A stretch of DNA of 64,000 nt, from contig NC_087377.1 in assembly GCF_963675165.1 (NCBI RefSeq), forward strand, positions 2,526,824 to 2,590,823. The letters are read 5' to 3'. Shown here one piece after another: positions 47,221 to 59,324 of the stretch. Source of the DNA: Halichondria panicea (Eukaryota; Porifera; Demospongiae; Suberitida; Halichondriidae). The notes beneath the pieces are model-generated. The model was not told the DNA's origin and searched no databases. It saw only the letters and a list, made by a program, of their open reading frames with translations. Numbering within the stretch: position 1 is the stretch's first letter; every line of letters starts with the position of its first letter. The position numbers were made by a program, and so were the translations under genes.

Positions 47221-47583
47221 ACTTTGCAATAGAATTTGAAGTTATAAAGTCATGTACGTTGTAAAAAATAATTAGTAATTATTTGTTCTGTGCGTACTAT
47301 ATACGCTATAAAATACTTGAATCAATTAAATGACTGTGTACCAATTACATAATAAATAGAAAGTGCTCCCATGGCCATGCTTGCATGCACATATATAATT
47401 TCAAATTTAAAGAAGGGTATACGAATACGTATACATGTAGTTGTACTATTTCACTGGGATAAAGTTTTATTCGTATACAGGTACAGCAGCAAATTTAAAA
47501 GATATAAAAACTTGCACAATAAAGTATTCCGACTAAACAGTACACTATAATTATACTACAACTGTCCATTGCTGCGTATAGAT

Positions 47584-50500
47584 TTAGTCAGGTGACATGA
47601 TAAGTATCCATGTGATACTCTTGGGGTCCATGGTGACAGTCACCACCGCGTTGTAGCCTCTATCCAACCCATACACTGCCCCCGGACTCTGTCCCTCAGG
47701 CAACACGAGTGCTTTGTCAGACAGGCCAGTGTAGTACAGTGGTAGACTGATGTTGCGTGTTATGGCCACTGGAGTGGGGTTGAATATCATGGCTAGACCG
47801 CGGTGGTCAAGGTGAGGATTCACGTGCAGCACACAGTCGTAATCTGTGCATGCGTGCAGGGAGAATGTGTATAGCAATACATCATTTACATCAAACTTTT
47901 TTAGCTACGCTATAATAATTATTATGATAAGTTGAAAAACATGTGACTCTATAGACAGATATAATTATGTACAGCATGTAATTTTCGTTGGTGAAAATGT
48001 TCGTATTCATGAACTATAATTAATTTTTATACCCATATAAATATTCTGTATTTTTGTAGAGCTGACGTCGAGCCTATTGCATGCGGTAGAATCATTTCGT
48101 AGTTTTAGTTTTCAATACGACAATTTCCACCATACGAAAATACCACGCTAGATATTTATACGGTACATAATTAATCACTTCTGTTCCCTAGCTCCCATGC
48201 ACACACCTTGCATGTCTGGTCTCCTCACATGGACTATGTCACTGATCAGAATGTCACGATAGGTCTTGTAGAAACCCACCCACTTCTTCACCAACTGCAT
48301 AGTTGCATCAGTGTCATACAACCTGCAAGCATGCAGGGAGACCATTAAACCAGACGGTGCATGCATTAGATGTAAAAAATTATGTGTGGTTTTTGACGTA
48401 AGTGCGTGACTATCGTGGCAACTATCAGGAAAAAACGCACGTTTGCTACAATAGTCACGCACTCAGCGTGAAAACCATGCACACATCATTTTATATATCC
48501 TTACTTTATACACATACCTGGGGCCACGATAACAAGCTGCAACTCCGTAACCAAGGTATTGAGCCAACGCCCACTCATACTCCACTAGGTGCTCAGACAG
48601 TGGCTCAAACTGAGCAGCAGAACCACCTGTTAGTATGTGGAGGGGGCGGATACATTATAATTATATAGATTATATATAGCTAATGTGGAACGGAATATGG
48701 ATAACAAAATTGAAAGCAGACATTGAAAGCTTAGAAAGAGACCTTTTTCAAATAATGTTGTGGCCAGAAATTAAGGATTAATTAATTAAGCGCCTCAAAA
48801 TTTAAGCGCTATATTTGTATACAGCATGGTATAATCATTACCCTAACATACATACATACCTCCGTGATACACGACCAGTGGTACAAACATCCATCCCTGG
48901 GTGGGTATGTAATGGTAGGTATCATCATACATCCCCTGTCTGCTCACACTGAGGTCCTCCCAGCGAGGCAGGCTGTACTGGTTCTCATTATAACTGGAGC
49001 AAGAGGGACAAGTATTCAGCATGCATGCATGGTGAGAGGAGAATGCATGGACAATGCAAACAAACAAATTACTGCATAGACCTAATAAATGATGTACACT
49101 GACTATAATAATTATTGCAACGTTCTTATACACACAAGAAATAGTGATAAAAATGATGTCCATCTCATGCACTCAAAGTTAACTATAATTATAGAGGGGG
49201 GGGGACAAGTAAATAATAGCCTGGAACTAACACTACATCAGGTACACTAACTATACAGTACTGCAACGTTCGTAACACAAAAAGCGAGCGATGATCTGAG
49301 CACACCACGTACATACATACATGTACTGATTATTGTATAGCTCTATCAAAGAGCTGCTGAATGCATCTTTAGCTTCGAATTCGGACATTTCTAACACAAG
49401 TTATGGATATTAAACTAAAAATTGGGCCCAAAATAAATCGCCGATCAAAACGTATGCTATATATATACTATTGAATTGCAATGCATCTCCTCCCCATACA
49501 AACAACACATGCAGACATTAATTATATCTCACCCCATTCCAGACTTGCTTCCTCCCCAATAGAAATAGTTGTCAGGTTGGTTGATAAACACGTTCTTTGC
49601 TCGTAGCTCAGAATAGAGCTGTGCTTGTAGTCGTGTCTGCCAGTACACGGAGTCACTGGCAGAGGTGTGGTGGGTGTGGTTAGTTGAGCCGCACATTGCA
49701 CCTCCATATGGTCCATCTGTCTCAAGCATAGAGAGACCAGTTTGGTTGATGAAAGTGAAGATGATGTCATTAATCTTGTCATACCTATACAATGAACAAA
49801 TACACTAGCTATAATTATTATGACTGTATTTAGAGAGCACACGTGCATTAATTTTGGCCTCAAAACCAAAGCAATCTATGTTGTGGCACTATCAACTAAG
49901 TGCAACTTGATTAGCTCCGAAAAAAAGCCCATTTCAGAAAAATTCCCTATAATAGAAAATGGAACACACTGTAACAAAAGCAATGATGTATTGTTTATTA
50001 TAACGTAGTAACAACAGCTGATATAGTTTCACTCACCATCCAGAAGCGAAGCAAGCATCCTGTGTTAGTTGTCCTGATTGTGGGTTGACTACGTCCCACT
50101 GGTCCCCCACGTTCCCCCCATATCCCCCGTGACCCCGATCAAGGTCTATCAGATCATACCTGTGTGTGTGTTGTGTGTGTGTATGGTGCATGTGACAGTG
50201 TGCATAATTAAAAAAATAAAAAATAATGGTCCCAAGATACTGTAAAGTTGTCTAATACGCACATGTGATACTGATAGGGTGAAAGAAAACTGAGAGTGAA
50301 AGGAAGGGGAAGAAAGATGATATAGTGTGGAAGAAAGGGGGAGAGAGTGGGAAACAATGAAAGAAAGAGAGCGGAGGGATAGTGGGAAACAAAGAAAGAA
50401 AGAGAGCGGAGGGATAGTGGGAAACAAAGAAAGAAAGAGAGTGGAGAGATAGTGGGAAACAAAGAAAGAAAGAGAGTGGAGGGATAGTGGGAAACAAAGA

Positions 50501-52676
50501 AAGAAAGAGAGTGGAGGGATAGTGGGAAACAAAGAAAGAAAGAGAGTGGAGGGATAGTGGGAAGAGAGGGCAGGGCGCTCCAGCTAATCAACATACAAAA
50601 GTACATACACTTACCCTCCAACTTCAATTCCTTGTGACTTTGCATACTGAATATCTGCAGTGATAGCGTCGATATTAGTCTTGTCCATATCCTCCAGTTT
50701 GAAACCAGAACCAAAACTGTAAATATACATCTCAAAACCAACTGCAACCATTTGATCAATAGACTTCTTAAAACCGGTTTTACTGGAATCTGTTCCGTGG
50801 AAAAATATTGGATTTTCTTGTGTTTGTGGTGCCAACAATCTCGTCATTTTGTGCCGACTCAGCGCAATCCTCTCGCGATCATAAGAATCCGTAACAAGTT
50901 CCAAAACTTTATAAGTATCAAATTGTGATAGCAGTGCTGAATTTATTTTTGAGGATTTCGAAGTGGTTGCAATTTCTACACCTGGTCCGATTGTGTAGGT
51001 ACAATTGAGAACAGGTTCATCTGCCCCAGGGCTAACGCTACTGCCAGCTGCATCCATACCCCACTGCACTAGGCCACCGTGAGGCACGTTTGCTTCAACA
51101 TAGAGCCATGATTCTGTTAGGGCTGATGTGTCGTGCTCCCAAGGCTGGGCCTGGGGCGATAAACTCAATGGAACGTACGGTTTTTGAGTACCGATGTATT
51201 CGATAACAGTCCGGTCCACTGTAACCGAAGTACTTGCTGCATTTTGAACTGTTAGCCATTTTGCTAAAATAGGTACACCCACATACATCTCGTAGTTCAC
51301 TGTAACAATTATATTTGCATGAGAAGGTTTCTTCACATCTGCAGGAGGTTTGAAATTAAGCGATAGAGTCATTCCTTTAGGAGGCCAGCTAGCATCTGTT
51401 GGGGAATGCCTCAGTCCAGGTTCCCAATGAAATGGTGCAACTGGAGGGGTCTTGGTGTAGCCAGTGTACACAAAAGAGGACTGCAGTACAGTCAGTGTAG
51501 AGGTGTTCATGTAAGCGTGAGGTAGGGGGGAGAATAGACCTCCTATTGGGTAATCAATACCGTCTAGCGTTACGTAGCCCTCGGGAAAGATTGTGCGTAG
51601 TATGGGCTGTTGTTTTGTTTCACTGCGATAGTCGATTGTCCCGAAGGCAGGGGAGGTTGTAAAGATGCGAGAGATGAGTGTGTTACTGAGTGTGAGTTGA
51701 TCTCCAGTCACAGTTAGTGTGACCTAATGATAGATAGAGAGAGTGGATCAACCGATGTATATATGCCTGGTACAGGTTATAGTTATACCTGAAAGCAACC
51801 AATGCATATATATGCAGGCGTATACACGCCTGCATATAGCCGTAGATATAATAGCCTGTACTAGCTGTAGAGTTATACCTGCATGCATGCATGCATGAAA
51901 GCAGGTGCAGTTCCTGATGATCGAGTGTAATGCAATAGCTGATATAAGGGCATGCACCATATATTGTAACAGCTTTGAATTGGATCTTCCCAACACAATA
52001 ATTATGGCCCGGTATCCATTGTACTTATATTATAGTATTGTCCATGTACTCCTTCGAGCTGGCAGACATAATGTTCTTTGTTAACTCATTTAAAAACAAA
52101 ACTAATCGCTTCTGCATTACTGATTTCGTCTCAATATCCTGTTCTAACACAAGGTCATCTGACAAGCTCACCCTCCGACACACCAGATCAAGCCACAATC
52201 AACACCGTCATTTCTATTTTAACCGTCTGCCCAGACTGTGGAACTGCCTACCGGCCATTGATATGTCTCTATCATCCCGATGCATAAAGACACTGATCAA
52301 GCGATTTCTATGGTCCCACTTTGTAACTCATTTCGACCCCTACAACATATGTTCCTTTTATTTTCTCTGTCCCTGCAGTAGATGCTCCACAATGCATATG
52401 ATTAGTGTTCATTTGTGAATCACTTGTTCTCTATAATCTATCTCACACGGCAATCTGACTAGTTTCAGATTAGCCTTCAGCTGTACACTCACTATATTGT
52501 CCTGTTTTTTTGTAATCACCTGTATGTATGCTGAGAAACCATAATTATTATTATTATTATATTGTATCTACCTCATCTTTAATGCTGTTGATGAGCCAGT
52601 CCCTTGTGTCAGTGGAGTGGGTCTTTACCACCATGCAAAGCAGCGCACATGCAAGGAGTAACTGTACAGCCTCCAT
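47584..52676 (-). CDS. Secreted glycoside-hydrolase-like protein, full length (8 exons, 735 aa)
   Basis: Minus-strand exons 52572-52676, 50615-51723, 50037-50159, 49533-49784, 48860-48993, 48518-48626, 48207-48322 and 47584-47843. They total 2208 nt with every phase matching. Start MEAVQLLLACALLCMVVKTH is a signal peptide. Exon 2 (VTLTVTGDQLTLSN...) is a beta-rich N-terminal domain. Exons 3-7 carry VGGYDLIDLDRG, GLSMLETDGPYGG, NVFINQPDNYFYWGGSKSGM, YNENQYSLPRWEDLSVSRQG, FEPLSEHLVEYEWALAQYLG and WVGFYKTYRDILISDIVHVR. Exon 8 is a C-terminal beta-domain (LHVNPHLDHRGLAMIFNPTP ... WILIMSPD). From memory this matches bacterial (planctomycete/Bacteroidetes) secreted proteins annotated as alpha-galactosidase-like, of GH-D clan type. 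Substrate is unknown; likely catalytic acids lie among LIDLD and LETDG. It is the only complete one of four copies. Intron 1 holds a LINE tail; intron 2 a 35-bp minisatellite. Confidence 0.9.
50346..50570. repeat. 35-bp minisatellite in hydrolase intron 2
   Basis: About six units of AGTGGGAAACAAAGAAAGAA followed by AGAGAGTGGAGGGAT. The minus strand is open (FPTIPPLSFFLC-type repeat) but lies between defined exons 2 and 3 and is not coding. Confidence 0.9.
52040..52562 (+). mobile_element. 5'-truncated non-LTR retrotransposon tail in hydrolase intron 1
   Basis: The plus-strand frame reads FELADIMFFVNSFKNKTNRF, then RHFYFNRLPRLWNCLPAIDM, LIKRFLWSHFVTHFDPYNIC and SFYFLCPCSRC. This is the characteristic C-terminus after the reverse-transcriptase domain of CR1/L2-type LINEs. 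The 3' end is an (ATT)n tail at about 52540-52562. The catalytic RT domain is absent. It lies antisense to the host gene and its tail stops about 8 bp from the intron's 5' splice site. Confidence 0.8.
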
Positions 52677-52739
52677 AGAGCAAGCTTTGTTTATCTAACA
52701 GTTTTTGCAGAAAAAAGGGGGAGGGGCTGGTGCATTGGG

Positions 52740-52810
52740 AAGATCTGCCCCACTTAGCCTCGATTCCAAGCCGCTCTAAATTGAGAAAGACGGGCTGGGA
52801 TCGAGGCTAT
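52740..52810. repeat. AGCCTCGATTCC foldback repeat
   Basis: TTAGCCTCGATTCCAAGCCG pairs with the inverse GGGCTGGGATCGAGGCTA about 35 bp on. Related units occur at about 2551-2607, 34227-34281, 43466-43522, 56923-56945, 59201-59236 and 59889-59926, so this is a dispersed small palindromic family. Confidence 0.75.
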
Positions 52811-53324
52811 GCAAAAATTTAATGTGGTTTTGCTAGCAGTTGCAATCAAACTGAACAGGCCGGCTGCATAATTATGCAGGCTTGCAGACAAGCTGCAGTA
52901 TTATATAACATTTGGTTTATAAATCTAGGAAACCACATTAATTTACTCATGGACCCTTGTTTTTCATTGAGACATTGAGCTGACATATTTAATTAATAAA
53001 CAGTTGTAATGCAATTAACAAGGTTGAGAAAGTAAGAGAAAAAGCTACAAAAAAAAAAAAAGAAAGTGAGTTGAGGTGGAATGTTGTCAGAGTAAAATAA
53101 AAATACACAGCAAATTGTACATAATTCTTGCATGCAATTGAACTTTCCTTCATCGCTGCAGTAAAATGTACGAAAAATATATTATGGCAGTTTTATTGTT
53201 ACCTGATCTGTTGAATAATTAGTGTGTGACGCTTTCCAAGCTACCCAGGAGGTACGCCACAGAGCTCGTTCATATTATAGTGATTCGGCCCATATAGGAC
53301 CCCCTATACACTCTCACATCCCAG

Positions 53325-53490
53325 GGAGCATGCAGGGGGTGCACGGACCCCCCGCAGCCAGATCCACACAGAAAGAGAGCAGGAGGCGCACGACCCCCCG
53401 CAGCCAGACCCACACAGAAAGAGAGCAGGGGGTGCACGACCCCCCGCATCCAGATCCACACAGAAAGAGAGCAGGGGGCGCACGACGATT
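53325..53490. repeat. About 48-bp tandem repeat, 3-4 units
   Basis: The unit contains GCACGACCCCCCGCAGCCAG and ATCCACACAGAAAGAGAGCA. It is GC-rich against an AT-rich background. An ORF runs through it, but I see no supporting exon structure. Confidence 0.85.
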
Positions 53491-53674
53491 TGAAAAGAAT
53501 AATAGGCTGTTTACGTGATCATATTAAAAAGAATAGCATAATAGGAGCTAGGTAATATCTCGAGCATAATCTACCAACCTCTACGTACTTGTAAGGTATA
53601 TACGTACGTACAGCGTTTACTTCCCATATTGAACTGCTCTAATCCTATTTAAAATAAAACGCTCTACGAACCTC

Positions 53675-54055
53675 CCTAGCCCTAGCCTAGCCTAGACTGG
53701 AAACCACTCCCTTCGCTCTGGGCTCTGGGGACTGGCAAGTTGCCGTATTGAGAGTTGTCCCGTTGGAATGCAATTAGAACAAACCACAAAAATGAGTAAT
53801 GCGTGGGTGATATTATTTCATCCTCGATAACAGACCGCCAGTGATGTACTTATACTCGAGGCCGATCATATTTTTGTCAGTAATACAGTCATGTAGTTAG
53901 CGTGTGGGCGGTGGCACGTGAGTATTTGTGACGTTTACATTCTTGTGGCTGCGTGACATTCTTCACGCACTGGGACAACTCTCAACACGGCAGCTTGCCA
54001 GTCCCTTTCTCCCGAGAGAAGGGGACTGGTTTCCAGTCTAAGCCTAGCCCTGAGG
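53675..54055. repeat. Inverted-repeat element, about 380 bp
   Basis: Left arm CTAGACTGGAAACCACTCCC ... GGGACTGGCAAGTTGCCGTA ... GAGAGTTGTCCC. Right arm GGGACAACTCTCAACACGGC ... GGGGACTGGTTTCCAGTCTA. Arms of about 80 bp, imperfect, with a non-coding interior. No clear target duplication. Confidence 0.7.
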
Positions 54056-54409
54056 CTCAGGCATATAAGATACAGTAACCCACCAGCGCAGCCAGAGAGA
54101 GAGAGAGAGAGAGACAGGTCCACCAGCGAGAGAGTCGAGTGTGAGCAGCGCAGTTGAGCAGCGCAGTTGAGCAGTCCAAGTGCAAGTGTAGAAATGCTCG
54201 AATAATTGCCCAACTGACTCTTTTATTATCTCCACAACAGGCGAAGGCAGGTTTTTTGTTTTGCAGCACCAATCAGATTGCAGAATGCTTACGTAATAGC
54301 TATCGGTTCGCTTCCCAACTCCTCCCCTTCTCTGAGCTCTGCGGTTAGAGGCGGCCAGGATTCGGAATTCCAAGATGATAATAATCTCTGAAAGGGGCAA
54401 GGCTACGGT

Positions 54410-54958
54410 GGCCCTGAGCGCTACACTCTAGTTGGTAGTTCATACTTGATAGTTCAAATGCGTAGTTGGTAGTTAGCAGTTGCTACTTGATAGTTCAAAT
54501 GCGTAGTTGGTAGTTCGCAGTTGCTACTAACTTGATAGTTCAAACACGTAGTTGGCAGTTGGCAGTTGGTAGTTCGCAGTTGGGAGTTGGTAGTTGCATG
54601 GTAGTTGGCAGTTGGTAGTTGGGAGTTGGTAGTTGGCTATGGTGGCCCTGAGCGCTACTCTAGTTGGTAGTTCATACTTGATAGTTCAAACGCGTAGTTG
54701 CTACTTGATAGTTCAAATACGTAGTTGGTAGTTCGCAGTTGCTACTTGATAGTTCAGTTGGCAGTTGGCAGTTGGTAGTTGGCAGTTGGCAGTTGGTAGT
54801 TGGCAGTTGGGAGTTGGCAGTTGGCAGTTGGGAGTTGGTAGTTGGGAGTTGGTAGTTGGTAGTTGGTAGTTGGCAGTTGGTAGTTGGCAGTTGGGAGTTG
54901 GTAGTTGGGAGTTGGTAGTTGGTAGTTGGCAGTTGGGAGTTGGTAGTTGGCAGTTCGT
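54410..54958. repeat. AGTTGGY-type minisatellite
   Basis: Dozens of 7-bp units (AGTTGGC, AGTTGGT, AGTTGGG) interspersed with TACTTGATAGTTCAAA blocks, and headed twice by GGTGGCCCTGAGCGCTAC. Related arrays lie at 56412-56636 (first inverted, then direct) and 60527-60570. Confidence 0.9.
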
Positions 54959-55195
54959 AACCTTTAAACTTTGCAACAATAATTAGCCTGCTTTTAAATT
55001 ATGATAGGCACAGATATCTAGCTGGCCTAAGACAGCAATATTAGAATCTTATATGTACACATCTAGGTAGGGAGATCATTTCAAGTCTAATCCTCATGTA
55101 CCTATATTCCCAGATCCCAGCAGGGAGGGGGGAATTATAGAAACAGGTTTTGCATGGCACTTTTAGATTCTATTGAGGCTATTTAAAGTTATGGT
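54955..55195. repeat. Direct repeat of 56633-56875
   Basis: Both copies run GTAACCTTTAAACTTTGCAA through GATATCTAGCTGGCCTAAGA and CAGGTTTTGCATGGCACTTT to GAGGCTATTTAA. Together with the minisatellite they form a repeated block flanking the TIR element at 55237. Confidence 0.85.
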
Positions 55196-55236
55196 TAAAA
55201 GATTAGAGGCAGTGCAAAGATATATCTATATACAAC

Positions 55237-56376
55237 CATAGATACACGAAAGAAAGGGATAGGCAACGCCCCACGTGATGCTAGGTAAATGCAGTGTGTG
55301 GCGTCACACCCTCTGGTTGGAGGCGAGTTGCGCTCAAGAAAGTACACAATGATCCCTATATCTGCTTATTTTTCTCGTAGGGGGCCTAAAAGAGAAATTC
55401 AAAACAATCAGGCATCATGCACACATAGACCCAGCACTACTGATAGCTACAGTTGCTATGTTAGTGCCGAGTTTTCTTTTATTCAGCTTGATTTGTGTGA
55501 AAAAACACCGATTTGTCAGTTTATGTACCTATATCTCCAATATGAAATAATTTTATAACATGTACGTTTCACAGAATTAAAGTGTGTTTATAACTGCATG
55601 GAACAAAGCATATTTTCCAGCTCTCAATGCAGTGAAGTAGTAGCAGCACCATGAAACGCTTGTCCGAAGTCCAGAAAGTTTGCGTACCTCTCCTGCTCTT
55701 ACTGTACATGGTAATGTAGTTTGAAGTACTCTAAGACACAGTTTAGGTATTAGAAAGTGGAACACAAGTATCTTTATCTGTATTGTGTGATCGAAGAGAT
55801 GGCATTTGAAGGACTTGGGAACATACCTGTTATGGTTTGTAGAGTGTACTGACACCCCCCTTTGGAGCTCACTTTCTCATCACTTTGCATATAGTAGCTC
55901 TAAAAGATTAATAGCCTATGTCTAAGTGTATCTGGTGTCTCCTCAAGAGCACAGTTTGCTATAATACTATAAGGCCACTCCAAGTGATACTCTGGTTTCT
56001 GGTCCACCGCCCGCATCAGATTTTATTCTTGGATTTCTATCTCATTATTGGATTTCTATCCCATTATTTCTACTACGCATGCGCATAATGGTCCATGCGG
56101 TACAAAATAGTGTGATAATGATATTCATTTGCAAAATAATGAGTTCATAAGGTGAAATTGATAATGACATAATGAGAAAAGCCGCCCGCCTGCATGCATT
56201 AGAAAAACTTTAGGACCAGAAACCAGAGTGTCACTTGGAGTGGCCTAAACTATTAATATCTTTACTGACATTTTGAGTGCACACACCCCTTTTTGCTCAT
56301 TACACGCCCCTTTTTAGCAACTCGCCTCATCCAACAGAAGTGCTGGGTGTTGCCTATCCCTTTCTTTGTATCTATG
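55237..56376. mobile_element. Non-autonomous TIR transposon, 1140 bp, 7-bp target duplication
   Basis: The left end CATAGATACACGAAAGAAAG continues GGATAGGCAAC. The right end is its near inverse, GTTGCCTATCCC then TTTCTTTGTATCTATG. ATACAAC flanks both ends (55230-55236 and 56377-56383). No transposase ORF is recognisable. The ends are related to the element at 57604. Confidence 0.8.
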
Positions 56377-56394
56377 ATACAACATTTGCTAACT

Positions 56395-56655
56395 GCAAAG
56401 TTTAAAGGTCACGAACTCCCAACTGCCAACTCCCAACTGCGAACTACCAACTACCAACTGCCAACTGCGAACTACCAACTACCAACTGCCAACTGCGAAC
56501 TACCAACTGCCAACTGCGAACTGCGAACTCCCAACTGCCAACTGCCAACTATCAACTGGAGTAGCACTCAGGGCCACCGTAGTTGGCAGTTGGCAGTTGG
56601 TAGTTGGCAGTTGGGAGTTGGTAGTTGGCAGTTCGTAACCTTTAAACTTTGCAAC
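56395..56655. repeat. Palindromic arrangement of the AGTTGGY minisatellite
   Basis: The sequence from GCAAAGTTTAAAGG through CCAACTGCCAACT arrays is the inverse of the direct array that follows to TTTAAACTTTGC at about 56650. The centre is GGAGTAGCACTCAGGGCCACCG near 56570. Confidence 0.8.
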
Positions 56656-57067
56656 AATAATTAGCCTGCTTTTAAATTATGATACTGACACCAATAGATA
56701 TCTAGCTGGCCTAAGACGGCAATATTAATCTTATATGTACACATCTAGGTAGGGAGATCATTTCAAGTCTAATCCTCATGTACCTATATTCCCAGATCCA
56801 GCAGCAGGGAGGGGGGAATTATAGAAACAGGTTTTGCATGGCACTTTTAGATTCTATATATTGAGGCTATTTAAGAACACACATACCCAAGATTAAGTGT
56901 TTTAATCTGCGTGCCAAGTAGCCTCGATTCAAGGCCGATTAAAATACGGATTGCAGGGGTGATAGTGCGCATGCACTTCAAATTACCCAGTATGGGTAAT
57001 CGTACCACGAACGTAAAACCTTAGTAAATTATCCAGAAATTAGTCCGTTTACTAAGAATATGTTCCG

Positions 57068-57560
57068 TTGTGGAGACCTAAATTAATAAAGGATATCAAG
57101 TCACTAGAAAAAGTGCAACGCAGAGCCACAAAATATATCCTTAATGATTATGTATCAGACTACGCAAGACTCTGCAAATTAAAGTTATTGCCCCTCATGA
57201 GATGGTTTGAACTGCAAGATATCATGTTTATTGTGAAATGTATGCAGCAGCAGTCGGACGATATAAGAGAACTAGTATCTTTCACTTCATCCAAAACCAG
57301 GGCAGGCTGCTCAGGCCATTCCCTTCAAATTAAATTTGCTAGAAATAACTATTCAAGACACTTCTACTTCATTACTTCATTAGAATTGCAAAAGTATGGA
57401 ATAAATTGCCGTCGAATTTAATAAATCTAGATTCATCTCTATAGGAACAATCAAGAAAAAGACTTCGGACTTTTTAGTGTCAGATTTTCTAGAAAACTTT
57501 GACACAAATAACTTATGTTCATTTCATATGGTTTGCCCATGCTCTAAATGTCATATATAG
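57068..57560 (+). mobile_element. Degenerate LINE C-terminal tail
   Basis: The frame reads PKLIKDIKSLEKVQRRATKY, LPLMRWFELQDIMFIVKCMQ and NNYSRHFYFI, then shifts and continues with FLENFDTNNLCSFHMVCPCS about 57470-57560. This is the same LINE C-terminal signature as at 52040, with frameshifts. The RT core is absent. Confidence 0.8.
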
Positions 57561-57603
57561 GATCCTCTGTTAACTATACTTATCACTCTATAGATTATAT
57601 AAT

Positions 57604-58369
57604 CAGAGATACAAAAGAAAGGGGATTGGAAACGACCGCCCACGCCCTATGTAAAAGGACTGACATCCGGTGAAGCACTCCGTGTAATTATTGCGCTCGC
57701 AAATAATTACATGGAGGACTGCGCTATCCCTGGTTTCTAGCTCTCCTATCCACTAGAGATCACTCAGGGCCTGGGAGATACTTGAGAGAAGTAAGCTTAT
57801 ACCACTGACAAGCTCTAAGTCCGTTGTCTTTACTCTGTTTCCAATTTTTTTGAGTTTAGCTTGAATTACTCTATGTCAACTTTTCTCTGTCCCTCCTGTG
57901 AAGTCAAAACAGCAAAGGACATTGCTTGACTTGGTTATTATGTATCTAAGTGCTACATAGAATGGCTTTATGCTATAAACAAGCTGTACTGTTCATAAAC
58001 GTTTGCAGTATAGTCCTTCAAACTGCTTTAGTATACTTTTAGACACACCACGGGCCTGTCCCTCCTACGACTTCATAGTAAAGGCTATTTCTTCTTGCAT
58101 AGCATTTATTTGTCTAGTAATAGTGGCTGCATGGCTTAGTCGACTTTTTAGAGCTAAATTCTCTTTACTTTTTAGAAAAATCAACATTAAAAATGATCAA
58201 TTTCACTGTTTCTATGTACAGCACATAGTAGAGCAGTCAAGACAGGTAATGAGCATGCTGACTATAAATATAATCCTTTGTAGTTTTAGCCACGCCCTAT
58301 AACGCGGAATGCTTCACGCAAAAATTTCGAAAAAATTTCGTTTCCAATCCCCTTTCTTTTGTATCTCTG
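57604..58369. mobile_element. Non-autonomous TIR transposon, 766 bp, 7-bp target duplication
   Basis: Perfect 32-bp terminal inverted repeats: left starts CAGAGATACAAAAGAAAGGG, right ends CCCTTTCTTTTGTATCTCTG. ATATAAT flanks both ends (57597-57603 and 58370-58376). The interior encodes nothing recognisable. A 7-bp duplication and CA-starting ends would fit a P-like element, or a hAT-like element with an imperfect 8-bp site. Confidence 0.9.
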
Positions 58370-58376
58370 ATATAAT

Positions 58377-59300
58377 ATACATCAGCTGCTCCAATGTTGG
58401 AGTAAGTCTGTCAGCTATTTCCTCTCACCCAATAATTTTCACTTAATTTCTTTTGTGCATAGCTGTAAAGTTCACATAATAATAATAAAAAATAATAAAT
58501 TACAAAGAGTTTTACTACTATTGAATCCACCCACGCGCAAACAGTGGTTACCAGGCCCTCTAGTGAGAGGGGCTGGGACTGAGGCTAAGCTAGATCTAGC
58601 TACAGTTGGTGGCTAGCTAGCTAGCTAGACATAATAGCAAGGTTTGTAGATCCAGTAACTGATGCAAAGGAGAAGGAGATAAGATCTAAAGCTATCTGGA
58701 CTGACTGGGCATGTTCTCGACTTATTTCTCTTGCTGACCAACAGTCCCGATCCCACTACTGGATATGCCTCCAGCTGATCTGGCTTACTGGCCGGATGGG
58801 AAACTTTGTGCGCAAACTATATGGCAATGAGTATCTGGTTTGCTCTTTTGGAAAGCTATGATATTCGAAGCACCTTTGATAAACGATTATATGGATCTGG
58901 CTTAGGTACAGGTGTACATACATCTTCGAAACAAGCTGAGCCTATTTCTCCAGACGAAAAAGCGATGCTATGGTCAAGTCAGCAATTTGGTACACATGAA
59001 ACAAGTCGAAACAATAACATTCAACTTTCTAATACTTTTCAGCTTTGCTTGTGTACATATTCAATCTGCTTGTATTATTATTATAATTATGATGACATTC
59101 AGATTCAATCTGCTTAAAGCACACTTAATTAAGTGTGGATTAAGTTATGTAATCCATGGTCACCTGACTACTTTCAGATAAGCTGATTGGCTGGAGATCA
59201 TTAGCCTCGAATCCAGGCCGATTAAAATACGGCCTGGTACCTATTGCATGTGTAATTAATTATAGGCGTGGCCGTCCACGCCCATGTACTATCTACTATT
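58377..59300. other. No gene recognised
   Basis: AT-rich sequence with a TAGC run near 58612 and a CAGGCCGATTAAAATACGGC foldback unit at about 59201-59236. Open frames are short and have no recognisable content. Confidence 0.4.
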
Positions 59301-59324
59301 ATATGAAGCTTTTATAGCCTAGCT

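Noticed and set aside
50149-50759. Phe/Ser/Pro-rich repeat ORFs on the minus strand
   Set aside because: They read a 35-bp minisatellite inside intron 2 of the hydrolase gene, between exons that join in phase without it.
53222-53518. 98-aa basic ORF over the 48-bp repeat
   Set aside because: The open frame is produced by the tandem repeat. No splice sites, homology or expression clue support it.
54713-54979. NCQLPTPNCQLPT repeat ORF
   Set aside because: A product of the AGTTGGY minisatellite; 7-bp units with mixed spacing do not hold a frame elsewhere. Same for 56293-56664.
58003-58302. 99-aa ORF within the 766-bp TIR element as a transposase
   Set aside because: It shows a hydrophobic stretch but no DDE-type residues or DNA-binding motif, and is too short.
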